Assembly: GCF_900104415.1 (NCBI RefSeq)
Contig: NZ_FMXR01000020.1
Coordinates: 1-64,000, forward strand
Source: Eubacterium oxidoreducens
Lineage (GTDB): Bacteria > Bacillota > Clostridia > Lachnospirales > Lachnospiraceae
Length of the DNA stretch: 64,000 nt
Reading direction: 5' to 3'
The notes below the pieces were generated by a model. The model was given only the letters and a program-made list of their open reading frames with translations, did no database searches and was not told where the DNA came from. Both the position numbers and the translations under genes were made by a program. Numbering within the stretch: the stretch's first letter is position 1; each line of letters begins with the position of its first letter. Shown in pieces: positions 1 to 10,042 of this stretch.

Positions 1-347
1 ACCGCCTCGTTTCCTTGTACGGTGGTTACTCCTTTCAGAGCATTTCACACAGACCTCCCTAGGTACCACACGTTTCTTCCTCTCCATCCATCTGCCTCAT
101 TTATCATGCATGATTCCGTGTAGTTATTGGGCTTCGACTTGGATTGCAGCCTTACCCTCATGCATAACCTCGTATGAGATTTCTGTTCGTCAGACCAGAG
201 ATTTGCCCGTGGGTTAGTGTGTTCCCCACATCCAGCTTCCTTCAGATTCCACCTCGCGGCGGACACCCTTGCCTTCGGCTATATCCTTCCCACTACCGGG
301 CGGATTCGGGACTTGAACCCGTTAGAAACGTGCGCCGCTAGGCGCAC
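1..347 (-). mobile_element. Group II intron, 5' end (domain I region), partial
   Basis: Read on the minus strand, the sequence begins at 347 with GTGCGCC, the canonical group II intron 5' boundary (GUGYG), and continues as GC-rich, highly structured RNA sequence typical of clostridial group II intron domain I. It is unlike the AT-rich neighbours. The small open frame at 45-266 has no protein character and is intron RNA. The reverse transcriptase and 3' end would lie to the left, outside the window. The upstream exon is a terminator hairpin with its T-run (354-388), followed by AGATT and then the intron. Insertion just after a terminator stem is the hallmark of class C introns. The class is inferred from the site only, not from a full fold. 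Confidence 0.72.
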
Positions 348-352
348 AATCT

Positions 353-388
353 AAAAAAAGCTGTCGCATTATGCGGCAGCTTTTTTGA
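353..388 (-). terminator. Rho-independent terminator of the FadR-family gene; intron insertion site
   Basis: On the minus strand an A-run leads into GCTGCCGCA, loop TAA, then TGCGACAGC followed by seven Ts. It lies just past the last codon of the FadR-like gene (stop at 397). The group II intron starts six bases beyond the T-run. Confidence 0.8.
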
Positions 389-396
389 TATCAAGA

Positions 397-1128
397 TTAT
401 AAAAGAAGCTCTTCTTGGGCACTCAAAAGGTGCCCTTCCATAATTCGATAAGCTTCCTTCGCGTCCTGCTGTTCAATCGCGTCTAAAATACGTTGATGTG
501 TATCCATAATATAATTATAGCGGTCGCTATTATCTTCTCTGTCACCCGATTCAAAAACAACCGAAAGTCTCTATGCCATGATATGGCGACATACCAGCAG
601 CATAATCTGAAACATCCGGTTCTTGGATGCTTCTGCTATGGATAAATGAAAGCGAAGATCACAGTCTGCAAATCTATCTGCATCGCCTTTGGCCAGTCTT
701 GATTCAAGAAGAATATCTTTCATTTTACTTAACTCTTCTTCGCTTCTATACTCTGCCGCCGCAGCAGCTGCCCTTGTTTCTGTTATTAAACGAAACTCCA
801 GCACATCTGCAATGTCTATACCATTCATTTGGATGATCGATTCTAATGACTCTACAACGCCTTCCACTCCGGGTTCTTTTACCACCGCTCCGCTGCTTCT
901 AGAAACGCGCTCAATATAGCCGTCCTTTTCTAGAAGCCTTAAAGCTTCCCGAATTGTAGAACGACTTCTGCTAAATACTTCCATCATTTTACGCTCAGAT
1001 GGAAGACGGCTGCCAACTGCAATATCACCACTTATCACTAATTTTTTTAGTTGTTCATAAATCGCATCTGCCGGCCTGTTATCTCCAACCTCATGCATTT
1101 TCTCAATATATGGATACTTTTCTCTCAT
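397..1128 (-). pseudogene. GntR-family regulator, FadR subfamily, interrupted by an in-frame TAG
   Basis: The N-terminus is a GntR winged helix-turn-helix (roughly residues 20-85, with LPSERKMMEVFSRSRSTIRE), followed by an FCD ligand-binding domain. Translation stops at a TAG at 571-573 after 185 residues. Without changing frame, the reading continues for 57 more codons to a TAA at 397-399, and this part is clearly the last FCD helices (THQRILDAIEQQDAKEAY, ending EGHLLSAQEELLL). The intact protein would be about 243 residues, the normal FadR size. The stop removes the final helices and the last metal-ligand His region of FCD, so the product probably cannot sense ligand normally. The natural terminator follows. 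FadR-type regulators usually control sugar-acid or organic-acid genes; no target is adjacent. A sequencing error at one base is the main alternative. Confidence 0.85.
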
Positions 1129-1185
1129 ACGCCCTTTTATTGATATCTAATATTATTTTGTGAACTCCCCTTGCCAAAATCTCGC

Positions 1186-1860
1186 CTAAAAAGAGATATA
1201 AAAGATGATTTCATCAAATGGAACTACTTCCTCGTCATCATAACCGCTCTCATCATCATACACCATGTCGAGATAGCGCTCTTCTTCCTGATCATAAATC
1301 TCCTGGCGGATTCTAGCATATAACGCCTTACAATTATCATCCTCATCGAATGCGATCTTTTGCTCTTTTGCCTGTTGAATCAGCTTAAGCTCGGCCTTTG
1401 ACACCTTACAGATATATTCCGTATCTGTAAAATCACCAAGTCCAAATTCCAAAATCGCATGAAATGTGTATGCTTCTGTCGCGTTTGCGTCATCACTAAT
1501 CTCAAAGCATTCACTCGTTTCAAAACCATCCTCGTCCAAGTCCCAAATCTCTTTTGCAAGATGAAAAGCCGCCCAGGCTTTTGGCCAACCAACGTAGAAT
1601 GCAATATGGGTAATAATTGCTGCAATTTCCCTTTGTGTGACACCGTATCTTTTGGCATTTTCCAGATGATATTTCAAAGAATCATCTGTAATCCCCGAAG
1701 AAATCAGTGCAACAACGGTAATTGCCGCGCGTGTCTTGACACTGATATCTGCATTATTCCAGTTCTCACCGAATAATACATCATCATTAAAATGTGCAAA
1801 ATCCGGTGCGAACTGTCCTAATTGCTCTTGTCCGGCGGTTTGTTTAATTTTCTCAGCCAT
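1186..1860 (-). CDS. Carboxymuconolactone decarboxylase (CMD/AhpD-like) family protein
   Basis: 224 residues starting at MAEKIKQTAG, chosen because GGGAGG lies a few bases upstream; the open frame extends further upstream but with no ribosome site and no homologous look. The central part (KTRAAITVVALISSG through EIAAIITHIAFYVGWPKAWAAF) is the CMD fold, seen in AhpD-like proteins and small carboxylases. The usual AhpD CxxC is absent: the position before the conserved His reads ITHIAFYVGWP. So peroxidase-type chemistry is not supported, and the function is unknown. An acidic C-terminal tail of about 80 residues is extra. It sits about 85 bases after atpC on the same strand and may be co-transcribed with the ATPase operon, although it is not a normal part of it. 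Confidence 0.75.
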   Translation of the reverse strand: MAEKIKQTAGQEQLGQFAPDFAHFNDDVLFGENWNNADISVKTRAAITVVALISSGITDDSLKYHLENAKRYGVTQREIAAIITHIAFYVGWPKAWAAFHLAKEIWDLDEDGFETSECFEISDDANATEAYTFHAILEFGLGDFTDTEYICKVSKAELKLIQQAKEQKIAFDEDDNCKALYARIRQEIYDQEEERYLDMVYDDESGYDDEEVVPFDEIIFYISF

Positions 1861-1944
1861 AAAACAGCCTCCCTGTAAATCTATATCGTTAAATAATTTT
1901 TCATACATTTTACCGCCAAACAAATCAGAGTTCAAGATACTTCG

Positions 1945-2358
1945 CTATCTTTTATACTTATGAGCCTCACGAATACGACTCATTGCGCGCGCCATTGCAG
2001 CCTTAGACTGAAAATACTGCTGCTGGCTCTGCTTTTGTCTCAATTGCTCCTTTGCACGATCGAAAGCTTCTTGCGCTCTTCGAATATCAATTTCTTCCGG
2101 TTTCTCTAATGTATCCACAATGAGTTCTACATGATTGTCCATTCCAATCTTGGCAAAACCACGGCCACATACGCCTACGTGATTCTCCATGTCAGAATCC
2201 TTGACCACCACTTCGCCCGGATCCACCGCTATAATATACGGCTCATGATGCGCCAAAATTTCTATCTGTCCGTCAATTGCCGGAAGAACAAGTGAAACCG
2301 CATCTCCGTCAAAGAAAATCTTGTTCGCGGCAATCACTTTTAAATCAAAGTTTTCCAT
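1945..2358 (-). CDS. atpC: F1-ATPase epsilon subunit
   Basis: 137 residues. The N-terminal beta-sandwich starts with FDLKVIAANKIFFDGDAVSL, and the C-terminal two-helix arm contains EEIDIRRAQEAFDRAKEQL. It is the central-stalk subunit that couples the c-ring to the catalytic head and inhibits ATP hydrolysis through its C-terminal helices. It is last in the atp operon, 12 bases after atpD. The C-terminus is Gln/Lys/Arg-rich and full length. Confidence 0.96.
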   Translation of the reverse strand: MENFDLKVIAANKIFFDGDAVSLVLPAIDGQIEILAHHEPYIIAVDPGEVVVKDSDMENHVGVCGRGFAKIGMDNHVELIVDTLEKPEEIDIRRAQEAFDRAKEQLRQKQSQQQYFQSKAAMARAMSRIREAHKYKR

Positions 2359-2370
2359 AAGCGGTCCTCC

Positions 2371-3762
<1,392 letters not shown>

Positions 3763-3778
3763 TTAACTTGTCTCCTCT

Positions 3779-4666
3779 CTAACTATTTTTATTTTTCTGT
3801 GATTTCGCACCGGCAATGACTTCCGTAATCTCCTGTGTGATTGCGGCCTGTCGGCTGCGATTATATTCCATCTCAAGCTCGTGAAGCATTTCATGCGCGC
3901 TGTCCGTTGCCGACTGCATAGCTATCATTCGTGAATTTTGCTCGCAAGCATACGACTCAACCAATGCACCGTAGATATAACCGCTTATGATATCCGGAAC
4001 AAGATGTTCAAGTACGGCATCTACCGATGGATGATATTCAAATGTCTCTTCATAAGCACTGTCTTCCTCCAGCTCAAAATCTGTTCGAACCAGCGGAAGA
4101 AGTTTCCACATCTGCGGTTCCATCTTAAATGCATTTATCATTTTGGTATAGACAATGTAAAATTCATCGACAAGATTCAGGTTAAAGTCTTCCATCACCT
4201 TATCGGCAATAATACGAGAACGATGCAGCGTCGGACTTTGAACGGTATAATTGAACGTCGCATCCATATCAATCCCACGTCTTGCAAAATACTGCCGCCC
4301 GGTTTCTCCTACTACATAAAGCTTGTTTTTCTCGCCCTGCAGCAACAGCTTTTCTGTCATCTTAAGCACATTATGATTATATGCTCCGGCAAGCCCCTTA
4401 TCTGCGGTAACAACAATATACGCCCGACGAAGCTCCTTAGCTTCGATTCCCGCTCCTCTGGTAAAAAATACACTATCAAGCTGTGGAATGTCTTCTAGAA
4501 TAGACGCCACTGCATTTTGCTGTTCCACAAAAAACGGCTCTGTTCTTTCAAGCGCAGCCTTGGCTTTCTTCATTTTTGAAGATGAAATCATATACATTGC
4601 ATTCGTGATTTTCATCGTATCCCGAATGCTTCTCATTCTATTTTGGATTTCTTTTGATCCTGCCAT
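3779..4666 (-). CDS. atpG: F1-ATPase gamma subunit
   Basis: 295 residues. It begins MAGSKEIQNRMRSIRDTMKI, the classical N-terminal coiled-coil helix, and ends with the matching C-terminal helix (NRSRQAAITQEITEVIAGA). Gamma forms the rotating central shaft. It lies six bases after atpA. The length is at the upper end of the bacterial range but has no obvious inserted domain. Confidence 0.97.
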   Translation of the reverse strand: MAGSKEIQNRMRSIRDTMKITNAMYMISSSKMKKAKAALERTEPFFVEQQNAVASILEDIPQLDSVFFTRGAGIEAKELRRAYIVVTADKGLAGAYNHNVLKMTEKLLLQGEKNKLYVVGETGRQYFARRGIDMDATFNYTVQSPTLHRSRIIADKVMEDFNLNLVDEFYIVYTKMINAFKMEPQMWKLLPLVRTDFELEEDSAYEETFEYHPSVDAVLEHLVPDIISGYIYGALVESYACEQNSRMIAMQSATDSAHEMLHELEMEYNRSRQAAITQEITEVIAGAKSQKNKNS

Positions 4667-4672
4667 ATGCTA

Positions 4673-6175
4673 TCACCTGTTTTTAAATTCTTTCACGATT
4701 GCGAGAATCTGATCGGATAGTTCATCGGAAAGCTCTTTCGTCTGTTCAAGTTCTTGTTCTATTTCCGGATGAACGTCTGCAAAATACTGCAGCATCTCCG
4801 ACTGCTTTTTCTTAATTTCCGCTACCGGATACTCCAAAAACGCTTTATGCGTTGCAGCCCAAAGGGTAATTACCTGCTCTGGCATTGACAAAGGCTTACA
4901 TAGCGGCTGCTTAAGAAGCTCCATAAGACCTGCTCCGTAAGCCAATTGCTGCTTGGTCGCCTCATCAAGGTCTGAACTAAACTGCGTAAATACTTCCATC
5001 TCACGATATTGAGCAAGATCAATTCGCAGTGAACCGGCTGCTTTTTTCATGGCTTTGGTCTGCGCTGCTCCTCCTACACGTGATACCGAAAGACCTACAT
5101 TGACCGCCGGTCTCATTCCGGAATTGAACAGATTTGTCTCTAGGAAAATCTGTCCGTCTGTAATTGAGATTACATTTGTCGGAATATATGCTGACACATC
5201 ACCTGCCTGCGTCTCAATAATCGGAAGTGCGGATATGGATCCTCCTCCTTTTTCATCTGACAAACGTGCAGAACGCTCTAACAACCTTGAATGCAAATAA
5301 AAGACATCACCCGGATAAGCCTCACGTCCCGGAGAACGCTCAAGCAAAAGAGACAATGCACGATATGCAACGGCATGCTTGGACAAATCATCATAGATTA
5401 CCAGCACATCCTTTCCCTGCTCCATAAAATGCTCTGCGAGCGCTGTTGCCGAATACGGCACAATATACTGAAGCGGAGCCGGATCGGATGCCGTTGCTGC
5501 TACTATCGTCGTGTATTCCATAGCATCATGCTTTGTAAGTGTTGCTAACACCTTTGCAATCGTCGATGCTTTCTGACCAATTGCTACATAAATACAGATA
5601 ACATCCTTTCCTTTCTGGTTGATAATGGTATCCGTAGCAATCGATGTCTTTCCGGTCTGACGATCTCCGATAATCAGTTCTCGTTGTCCTCTTCCGATTG
5701 GAAACATCGAATCAATGGATAAGATTCCTGTCTCAAGCGGTACCGAAACTGACTTTCTCTCCACAATTCCCGGCGCCTCATGTTCAATCGGACGATATCC
5801 TTCTTCCTTGATGTCGCCTTTTCCATCAATCGGCTCACCAAGGGCATTGATAACTCTTCCGATATAATCCTGCCCTACCGGAATTCCTGCTTTTTTCTTT
5901 GTACGGGTAACTTTCGTTCCCTCTTTAATGCCGGTATCTCTTCCGAACAAGAGACATCCGACAGAATTTCTCTTAAGATCTTGTACCATGCCTTTGACAC
6001 CGTTTTCAAATACCACGATTTCGCCGTACATGACCTCATCTAGTCCGTAAATAGTTGCAATTCCATCTCCTACCCAGATGACACTTCCTGTCTCCTGCGT
6101 ATGAGCCTCGAATTCATAGCTTTCAATTTCCTGCTTTAGTAATGCAAGAACTTCTTCCGCTTTAATTGCAGCCAA
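4673..6175 (-). CDS. atpA: F1-ATPase alpha subunit
   Basis: 500 residues. The Walker A is GDRQTGKTS near residue 170, and the signature [17 protein letters not shown] is present. Regulatory, non-catalytic nucleotide-binding subunit of F1. The start follows atpH directly with no gap, which implies translational coupling. Confidence 0.98.
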   Translation of the reverse strand: MAAIKAEEVLALLKQEIESYEFEAHTQETGSVIWVGDGIATIYGLDEVMYGEIVVFENGVKGMVQDLKRNSVGCLLFGRDTGIKEGTKVTRTKKKAGIPVGQDYIGRVINALGEPIDGKGDIKEEGYRPIEHEAPGIVERKSVSVPLETGILSIDSMFPIGRGQRELIIGDRQTGKTSIATDTIINQKGKDVICIYVAIGQKASTIAKVLATLTKHDAMEYTTIVAATASDPAPLQYIVPYSATALAEHFMEQGKDVLVIYDDLSKHAVAYRALSLLLERSPGREAYPGDVFYLHSRLLERSARLSDEKGGGSISALPIIETQAGDVSAYIPTNVISITDGQIFLETNLFNSGMRPAVNVGLSVSRVGGAAQTKAMKKAAGSLRIDLAQYREMEVFTQFSSDLDEATKQQLAYGAGLMELLKQPLCKPLSMPEQVITLWAATHKAFLEYPVAEIKKKQSEMLQYFADVHPEIEQELEQTKELSDELSDQILAIVKEFKNR

Positions 6176-6697
6176 TTACTTCACCTCCGTCCTATTTAAT
6201 ACCTGCCTCATCTTAGTGATCTGGCGGCTTAGTGAATAATCATATTCCCGATTGCCAATTCGAATCATAAATCCTCCAACCAATTCCGGTTCCTGTATAA
6301 ATGTAAAACTGACATCCGTCTTGTGATACTTCTTGCAAAGATTATCTTTTAGTTCATCGATTCTTTCTTGCGTCGGTTTCGTTACGTAATAAAAAGTCGC
6401 CTCTAGTACATCGTCTTGTTTGAAAATAAGACTTTGATAAGCCGAGACAATCTCCGGTAATAACGCTAGCGATCCATTCTTGCACAAAGTTGCCATAAGT
6501 GCGCGTGCACTCTCTGGAAACAACTTCTCCACGAGACGTTTCTTCTCTTCAAAATGTACCGCCGGTGACGATAAAATCTTTTTTACCTGCTCATAATCTT
6601 CGCACAATTTATGCGCTTGTTTGATCTCTTCGATTGGCGTTTTGGCTTCAAACAGGACTGTAGCATAATTAATTACTGCTTGTGTCACTGATTTCAC
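6176..6697 (-). CDS. atpH: ATP synthase delta subunit
   Basis: 173 residues (MKSVTQAVINYATVLFEA at the N-terminus, then a helical bundle, with the C-terminal region VGGFMIRIGNREYDYSLSRQ typical of OSCP/delta). It joins F1 to the peripheral stalk. The start overlaps the end of atpF by 29 bases. It is slightly short for the family but complete. Confidence 0.95.
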   Translation of the reverse strand: MKSVTQAVINYATVLFEAKTPIEEIKQAHKLCEDYEQVKKILSSPAVHFEEKKRLVEKLFPESARALMATLCKNGSLALLPEIVSAYQSLIFKQDDVLEATFYYVTKPTQERIDELKDNLCKKYHKTDVSFTFIQEPELVGGFMIRIGNREYDYSLSRQITKMRQVLNRTEVK

Positions 6698-7169
6698 CTA
6701 CTTTATTCAAATATTTCTGATATATCTCCTCATCCGTCTGTTCGCCGGTTGCTTCTGTCATAATTTTCATTGCAGCCGTAACCGCTAAGGATGCAATCTG
6801 TCCTTCCACCTCGCTAAGCGCCTGCTCTTTGCGCCGTTCGACATCTGCCTGTGTCTGTTTCATCATTTTATCCGCCTGCTCATGTGCATTTGCCACAATC
6901 TCCTCAGATTGTGCTTTTGCTCTGACTCTGGCACTTTCAATGATCTGTGCGGACTCTTCTTTCGCATCATGCAACGCATCCTCATACTGCATCTTTAACG
7001 CATCCGCCTGTGTCTGGGCTTTTTGTGCTTCATCAAACTGTCCTTGTATGAGTTCTTCACGTTCTTTGATGACTTTCATAATCGGTTTAAACAAAAAGAT
7101 ACGAATCAGAAGGAAAAAAATTATCAGGTTCACGATTGTCCATATGATATTGGCATCTATACGAAGCAT
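6669..7169 (-). CDS. atpF: ATP synthase b subunit
   Basis: 166 residues. One N-terminal membrane helix (about residues 8-28, IIWTIVNLIIFFLLIRIFLF) is followed by a long charged Ala/Gln/Glu-rich coiled coil, the peripheral stalk. The order a-c-b-delta-alpha-gamma-beta-epsilon is standard. The 3' end overlaps atpH. Confidence 0.96.
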   Translation of the reverse strand: MLRIDANIIWTIVNLIIFFLLIRIFLFKPIMKVIKEREELIQGQFDEAQKAQTQADALKMQYEDALHDAKEESAQIIESARVRAKAQSEEIVANAHEQADKMMKQTQADVERRKEQALSEVEGQIASLAVTAAMKIMTEATGEQTDEEIYQKYLNKVGEISDTSSN

Positions 7170-7206
7170 CGTATGTCACCCTCCTTTCCTTGCTATGATG
7201 AGATGA

Positions 7207-7428
7207 TTACTGTACAAAGAACATAATCATAATTGCGACTACGAGTCCATAGATGGCTGTTGCCTCCGCAAGTGCACAACCTAAAATCAAGTTCTTGGAA
7301 ATCTTGCTTTCTGCTTCCGGCTGACGTGCAATCGCTTCTACCGCTTTCGATGTTGCAATTCCAATTCCTACTCCTGCTCCAATTCCTGTAAGTGCTGCAA
7401 TTCCAGCTCCTAATGCTACTAATGACAT
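7207..7428 (-). CDS. atpE: ATP synthase c subunit (rotor ring)
   Basis: 73 residues forming two membrane helices with the polar loop ARQPE between them. The carboxylate that binds the ion is the Glu in [11 protein letters not shown] of helix 2. The Na+-type ligand set known from Ilyobacter/Propionigenium (Gln in helix 1, Glu-Ser-Thr in helix 2) is not kept: helix 1 has Ile in the Gln position ([13 protein letters not shown]) and helix 2 reads E-A-T rather than E-S-T. Proton coupling is therefore the better guess. It lies 18 bases after atpB. Confidence 0.96.
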   Translation of the reverse strand: MSLVALGAGIAALTGIGAGVGIGIATSKAVEAIARQPEAESKISKNLILGCALAEATAIYGLVVAIMIMFFVQ

Positions 7429-7446
7429 AATTAATCTCTCCTTTTT

Positions 7447-8148
7447 CTATTCATCTACTACCATTTCTCTAATATATAGAGAAGTTAAAAATACAAACAC
7501 GTATGCTTGTATAAAGCCGTCAAAAATATCAAAATATAAACTTGCCGCTACCGGTACTGCAATCGGAACGACTGCTTTAATCAGTTCCATAATTACAAAT
7601 GCTCCGATGACATTACCAAACAATCGCAAACATAGCGAAAACGGTCGTATAAACAATTCGATTATATTAATTGGCGTAATGATCGCAACCGGCTCGGTAA
7701 ATCCTTTGAGCCATCCTTTCACACCTTTCTTGTGAATTCCAGAATACTCAACAAGTACAATACTCATCACTGCCAATGCAATCGTAACGCTAAGATCCTT
7801 CGTTGGTGGTTTAAATCCAAATATTCCCAATATGTTGGCTGTTCCAATGTACAGCATAACTGCCATCAGATACGGAATGTAACGCCTACCGTTCTTCCCA
7901 ACAATTTCATCGAACATACCTTGAATTTTCAAGAAACATGCTTCTAATATAATCTGCCGTTTCGACGGATTATGCACCCTTAGATTACGTGTTATACATA
8001 TGGAAAATATAATCCAAAAGGCCATGATTCCCCATGTGACCACAACGGATTCTGATATTTCAAGCCCTCCAAACAACGGGATTGTAAACGCTGTTCCACA
8101 GTTAAGCTGCTCTGTCAAATCCGAAATCAGTTCCTCCGTATTTCTCAC
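7447..8148 (-). CDS. atpB: ATP synthase a subunit
   Basis: 233 residues with five to six membrane helices. The conserved Arg of the ion half-channel is in FSLCLRLFGNVIG. First gene of the operon; no atpI precedes it. The start is uncertain: the longest frame begins with GTG lying directly against an AAGGAGG, too close to serve as its ribosome site. A second GGAGG 15 bases further in could serve an internal TTG. Confidence 0.93.
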   Translation of the reverse strand: MRNTEELISDLTEQLNCGTAFTIPLFGGLEISESVVVTWGIMAFWIIFSICITRNLRVHNPSKRQIILEACFLKIQGMFDEIVGKNGRRYIPYLMAVMLYIGTANILGIFGFKPPTKDLSVTIALAVMSIVLVEYSGIHKKGVKGWLKGFTEPVAIITPINIIELFIRPFSLCLRLFGNVIGAFVIMELIKAVVPIAVPVAASLYFDIFDGFIQAYVFVFLTSLYIREMVVDE

Positions 8149-8349
8149 CTCCTTGCATAAAACAAAACACGAGTGCGTCTTCTTGCCGAATTACTTCTGT
8201 AATGGTTATGCTCCAATCAAAAAAATAATGGCTACCACGCCTTCGTGATAACCATTATTATAGTCCTTTTATTTTTTTAATTCTATGACAAAATCGACAG
8301 TTTTTGTGCAGTTTAAACAGATTTTTTTAGGTATATTTCTACTATACCC
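8149..8349. other. Intergenic region between the LRR gene and the atp operon
   Basis: No gene. It holds the terminator of the upstream LRR gene at 8218-8260 and about 70 bases of leader to atpB. No convincing -35/-10 pair for the atp operon was recognised. Confidence 0.5.
8216..8262 (-). terminator. Terminator of the LRR surface protein gene
   Basis: On the minus strand AATAATGGTTATCACG, loop AAGG, then CGTGGTAGCCATTATT followed by a T-run. The stem is about 15 bp with one mismatch and separates the surface module from the atp operon. Confidence 0.8.
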
Positions 8350-10035
8350 TTATGCACTTTTACCATTTCTTCGAATTATCAACAAATATCCGCCTACTGC
8401 TGCAACCGCAATTATCAGTAAATAACGAATATCAAAACCATCTGCAGTTGTAGGTGTTCCATCCTTTACATGGATTCCTTCACTAAGCCCTACATAATTA
8501 GAACAATGGTTTTGGCTGACAACAAGATAACCATCTTCCGAGACCGTTCCATAAGAAATATTCTCAAGCTGATCGTCCTCGCACATATAATAGTAAAGCG
8601 TCTCACCCGCATATTTGGTTCCAATCGGAACATAGACATAAGCGGTAGCCGGAAGTTCTCCTTCATAATAATAATCCAACTCAAACGCAAAATTCTTGGA
8701 ATTCATCTCCTGTGCATCGACGGTACGCTTTTTGTATTTCAAGATAAGATTCACACGCATATCGTATTCATCAACATCATCCACCAAAGACATAGAACCC
8801 TTGGCAAACTTCACCATAATTCCATCCTCTGTTTCAAAACTGATGTTGTAATTCTTGTTCCAGCGGATATACTGTTTCATTTCTTTTCTTGTAAACGGTT
8901 CCTGATCGTCTGCTACTTGTATTGTCTTGGTTTCGATCGTATCATCAATTCCCGAAATCACTTCTACACCATAATAATTCGGTGATGACGGATCTAAACT
9001 TCCCGATGTACTTGCTGAACTTCCGGAACTACCGGAAGAAGAACCTGAGCTTTCGCTTTCCTCCTCATCCGAGGAAGAATCCTCCTCATCTGACGAAGAA
9101 TCGATTGCTTCAAATGGAATATTATTATTGTTCGCGTATTTATTTGCTGCACTTTTTGATTTTCCCCGGATAAGGTTGACTTCCCAACCGGACTGCGCAC
9201 CGATTGATGTTACGGAAGAAGGAATTGTCACAGTTCCGATGCTACTGCTTGAAAAAGCACCTGACTCAATCGTCTTGACACTGCTTGGAATCTTAAGCGA
9301 TGTCATGGTACATCCTGTAAATGCGCCCGACGCAATCGTCGTTGTTCCCGACTTTATAGATACGCTCGTCTTTCCTCGCGGTACGTAAAGCAGCTTATTG
9401 CCGGAATACACGCAACCATCTGAGGAAGAATAACTTCCCGATACACTGATGGATGTCAGATTCGTACATCCGGAAAATGCGCTAAAGTCAATTGAAGAAA
9501 CCGATCCGAGATTAACGGATGTTAAGTTCGAACAATTTGCAAATGCTCCCGATGGAATCGAGCCTGCTCCGGATGGAACTGTAAAGCTCGACAAGGAAGT
9601 ACACCCCGAGAAGACCGATGCCGGAAAGCTCGATGAACTGTAGCTTACCGATGACAAGGAACTACATCCTGCAAATGCACTGCTTCCAACCGATGTAATC
9701 GTAGACGGAATGCTAACCGATGACAGATTGGTACAATTCGAAAATGCACCCGCTGCAATCGTCTTCACCGAGGATGCAAATGATACGCTTGTAATCGATG
9801 GATTCCCCGAAAATGCAGATGCCGCCACTTTCGTAACACCGGACGGAATGGATACTGCTCCCCCGGTTCCATTATAGGCCGTTAATACACCATCCGTTAT
9901 GACAAATTCTTGTTCCGTCTCATCAGCCGTTACACTGCTGCCCTTTGCAACAATTGCCTGGGAAGCCGGCGCCGCGACTGCAACGACCATGGCAAAAGCC
10001 AAAACCCATGCTATAATTTTCTTTCTTTGTTTCAT
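8350..10035 (-). CDS. BspA-like leucine-rich-repeat surface protein with C-terminal membrane anchor
   Basis: 561 residues from MKQRKKIIAW, chosen for a GGGAG about ten bases upstream; the longer frame would overlap the sortase gene. There is a signal peptide (to about ASQA), then about ten LRR_5 (BspA/TpLRR) repeats of the form SGCTNLTSISVSG. A Ser/Glu/Asp linker (SSSDEEDSSSDEEE) follows, then a folded domain of about 170 residues. The tail is GTPTTADG, a hydrophobic helix and RRNGKSA. The tail has sorting-signal layout (short motif, helix, positive end) but not LPxTG. The next gene upstream is a class B sortase. Likely exported and cell-wall or membrane attached, with an adhesive role inferred from the LRR family. 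Confidence 0.85.
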   Translation of the reverse strand: MKQRKKIIAWVLAFAMVVAVAAPASQAIVAKGSSVTADETEQEFVITDGVLTAYNGTGGAVSIPSGVTKVAASAFSGNPSITSVSFASSVKTIAAGAFSNCTNLSSVSIPSTITSVGSSAFAGCSSLSSVSYSSSSFPASVFSGCTSLSSFTVPSGAGSIPSGAFANCSNLTSVNLGSVSSIDFSAFSGCTNLTSISVSGSYSSSDGCVYSGNKLLYVPRGKTSVSIKSGTTTIASGAFTGCTMTSLKIPSSVKTIESGAFSSSSIGTVTIPSSVTSIGAQSGWEVNLIRGKSKSAANKYANNNNIPFEAIDSSSDEEDSSSDEEESESSGSSSGSSGSSASTSGSLDPSSPNYYGVEVISGIDDTIETKTIQVADDQEPFTRKEMKQYIRWNKNYNISFETEDGIMVKFAKGSMSLVDDVDEYDMRVNLILKYKKRTVDAQEMNSKNFAFELDYYYEGELPATAYVYVPIGTKYAGETLYYYMCEDDQLENISYGTVSEDGYLVVSQNHCSNYVGLSEGIHVKDGTPTTADGFDIRYLLIIAVAAVGGYLLIIRRNGKSA

Positions 10036-10042
10036 CTTTCGT

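Noticed and set aside
45-266. 73-residue open frame at the left edge
   Set aside because: The same DNA is better explained as group II intron RNA. The peptide has no protein family character.
571-573. Amber codon read as pyrrolysine in the FadR-like gene
   Set aside because: No pyrrolysine genes are in view, a GntR regulator has no use for the residue, and simple nonsense mutation explains it.
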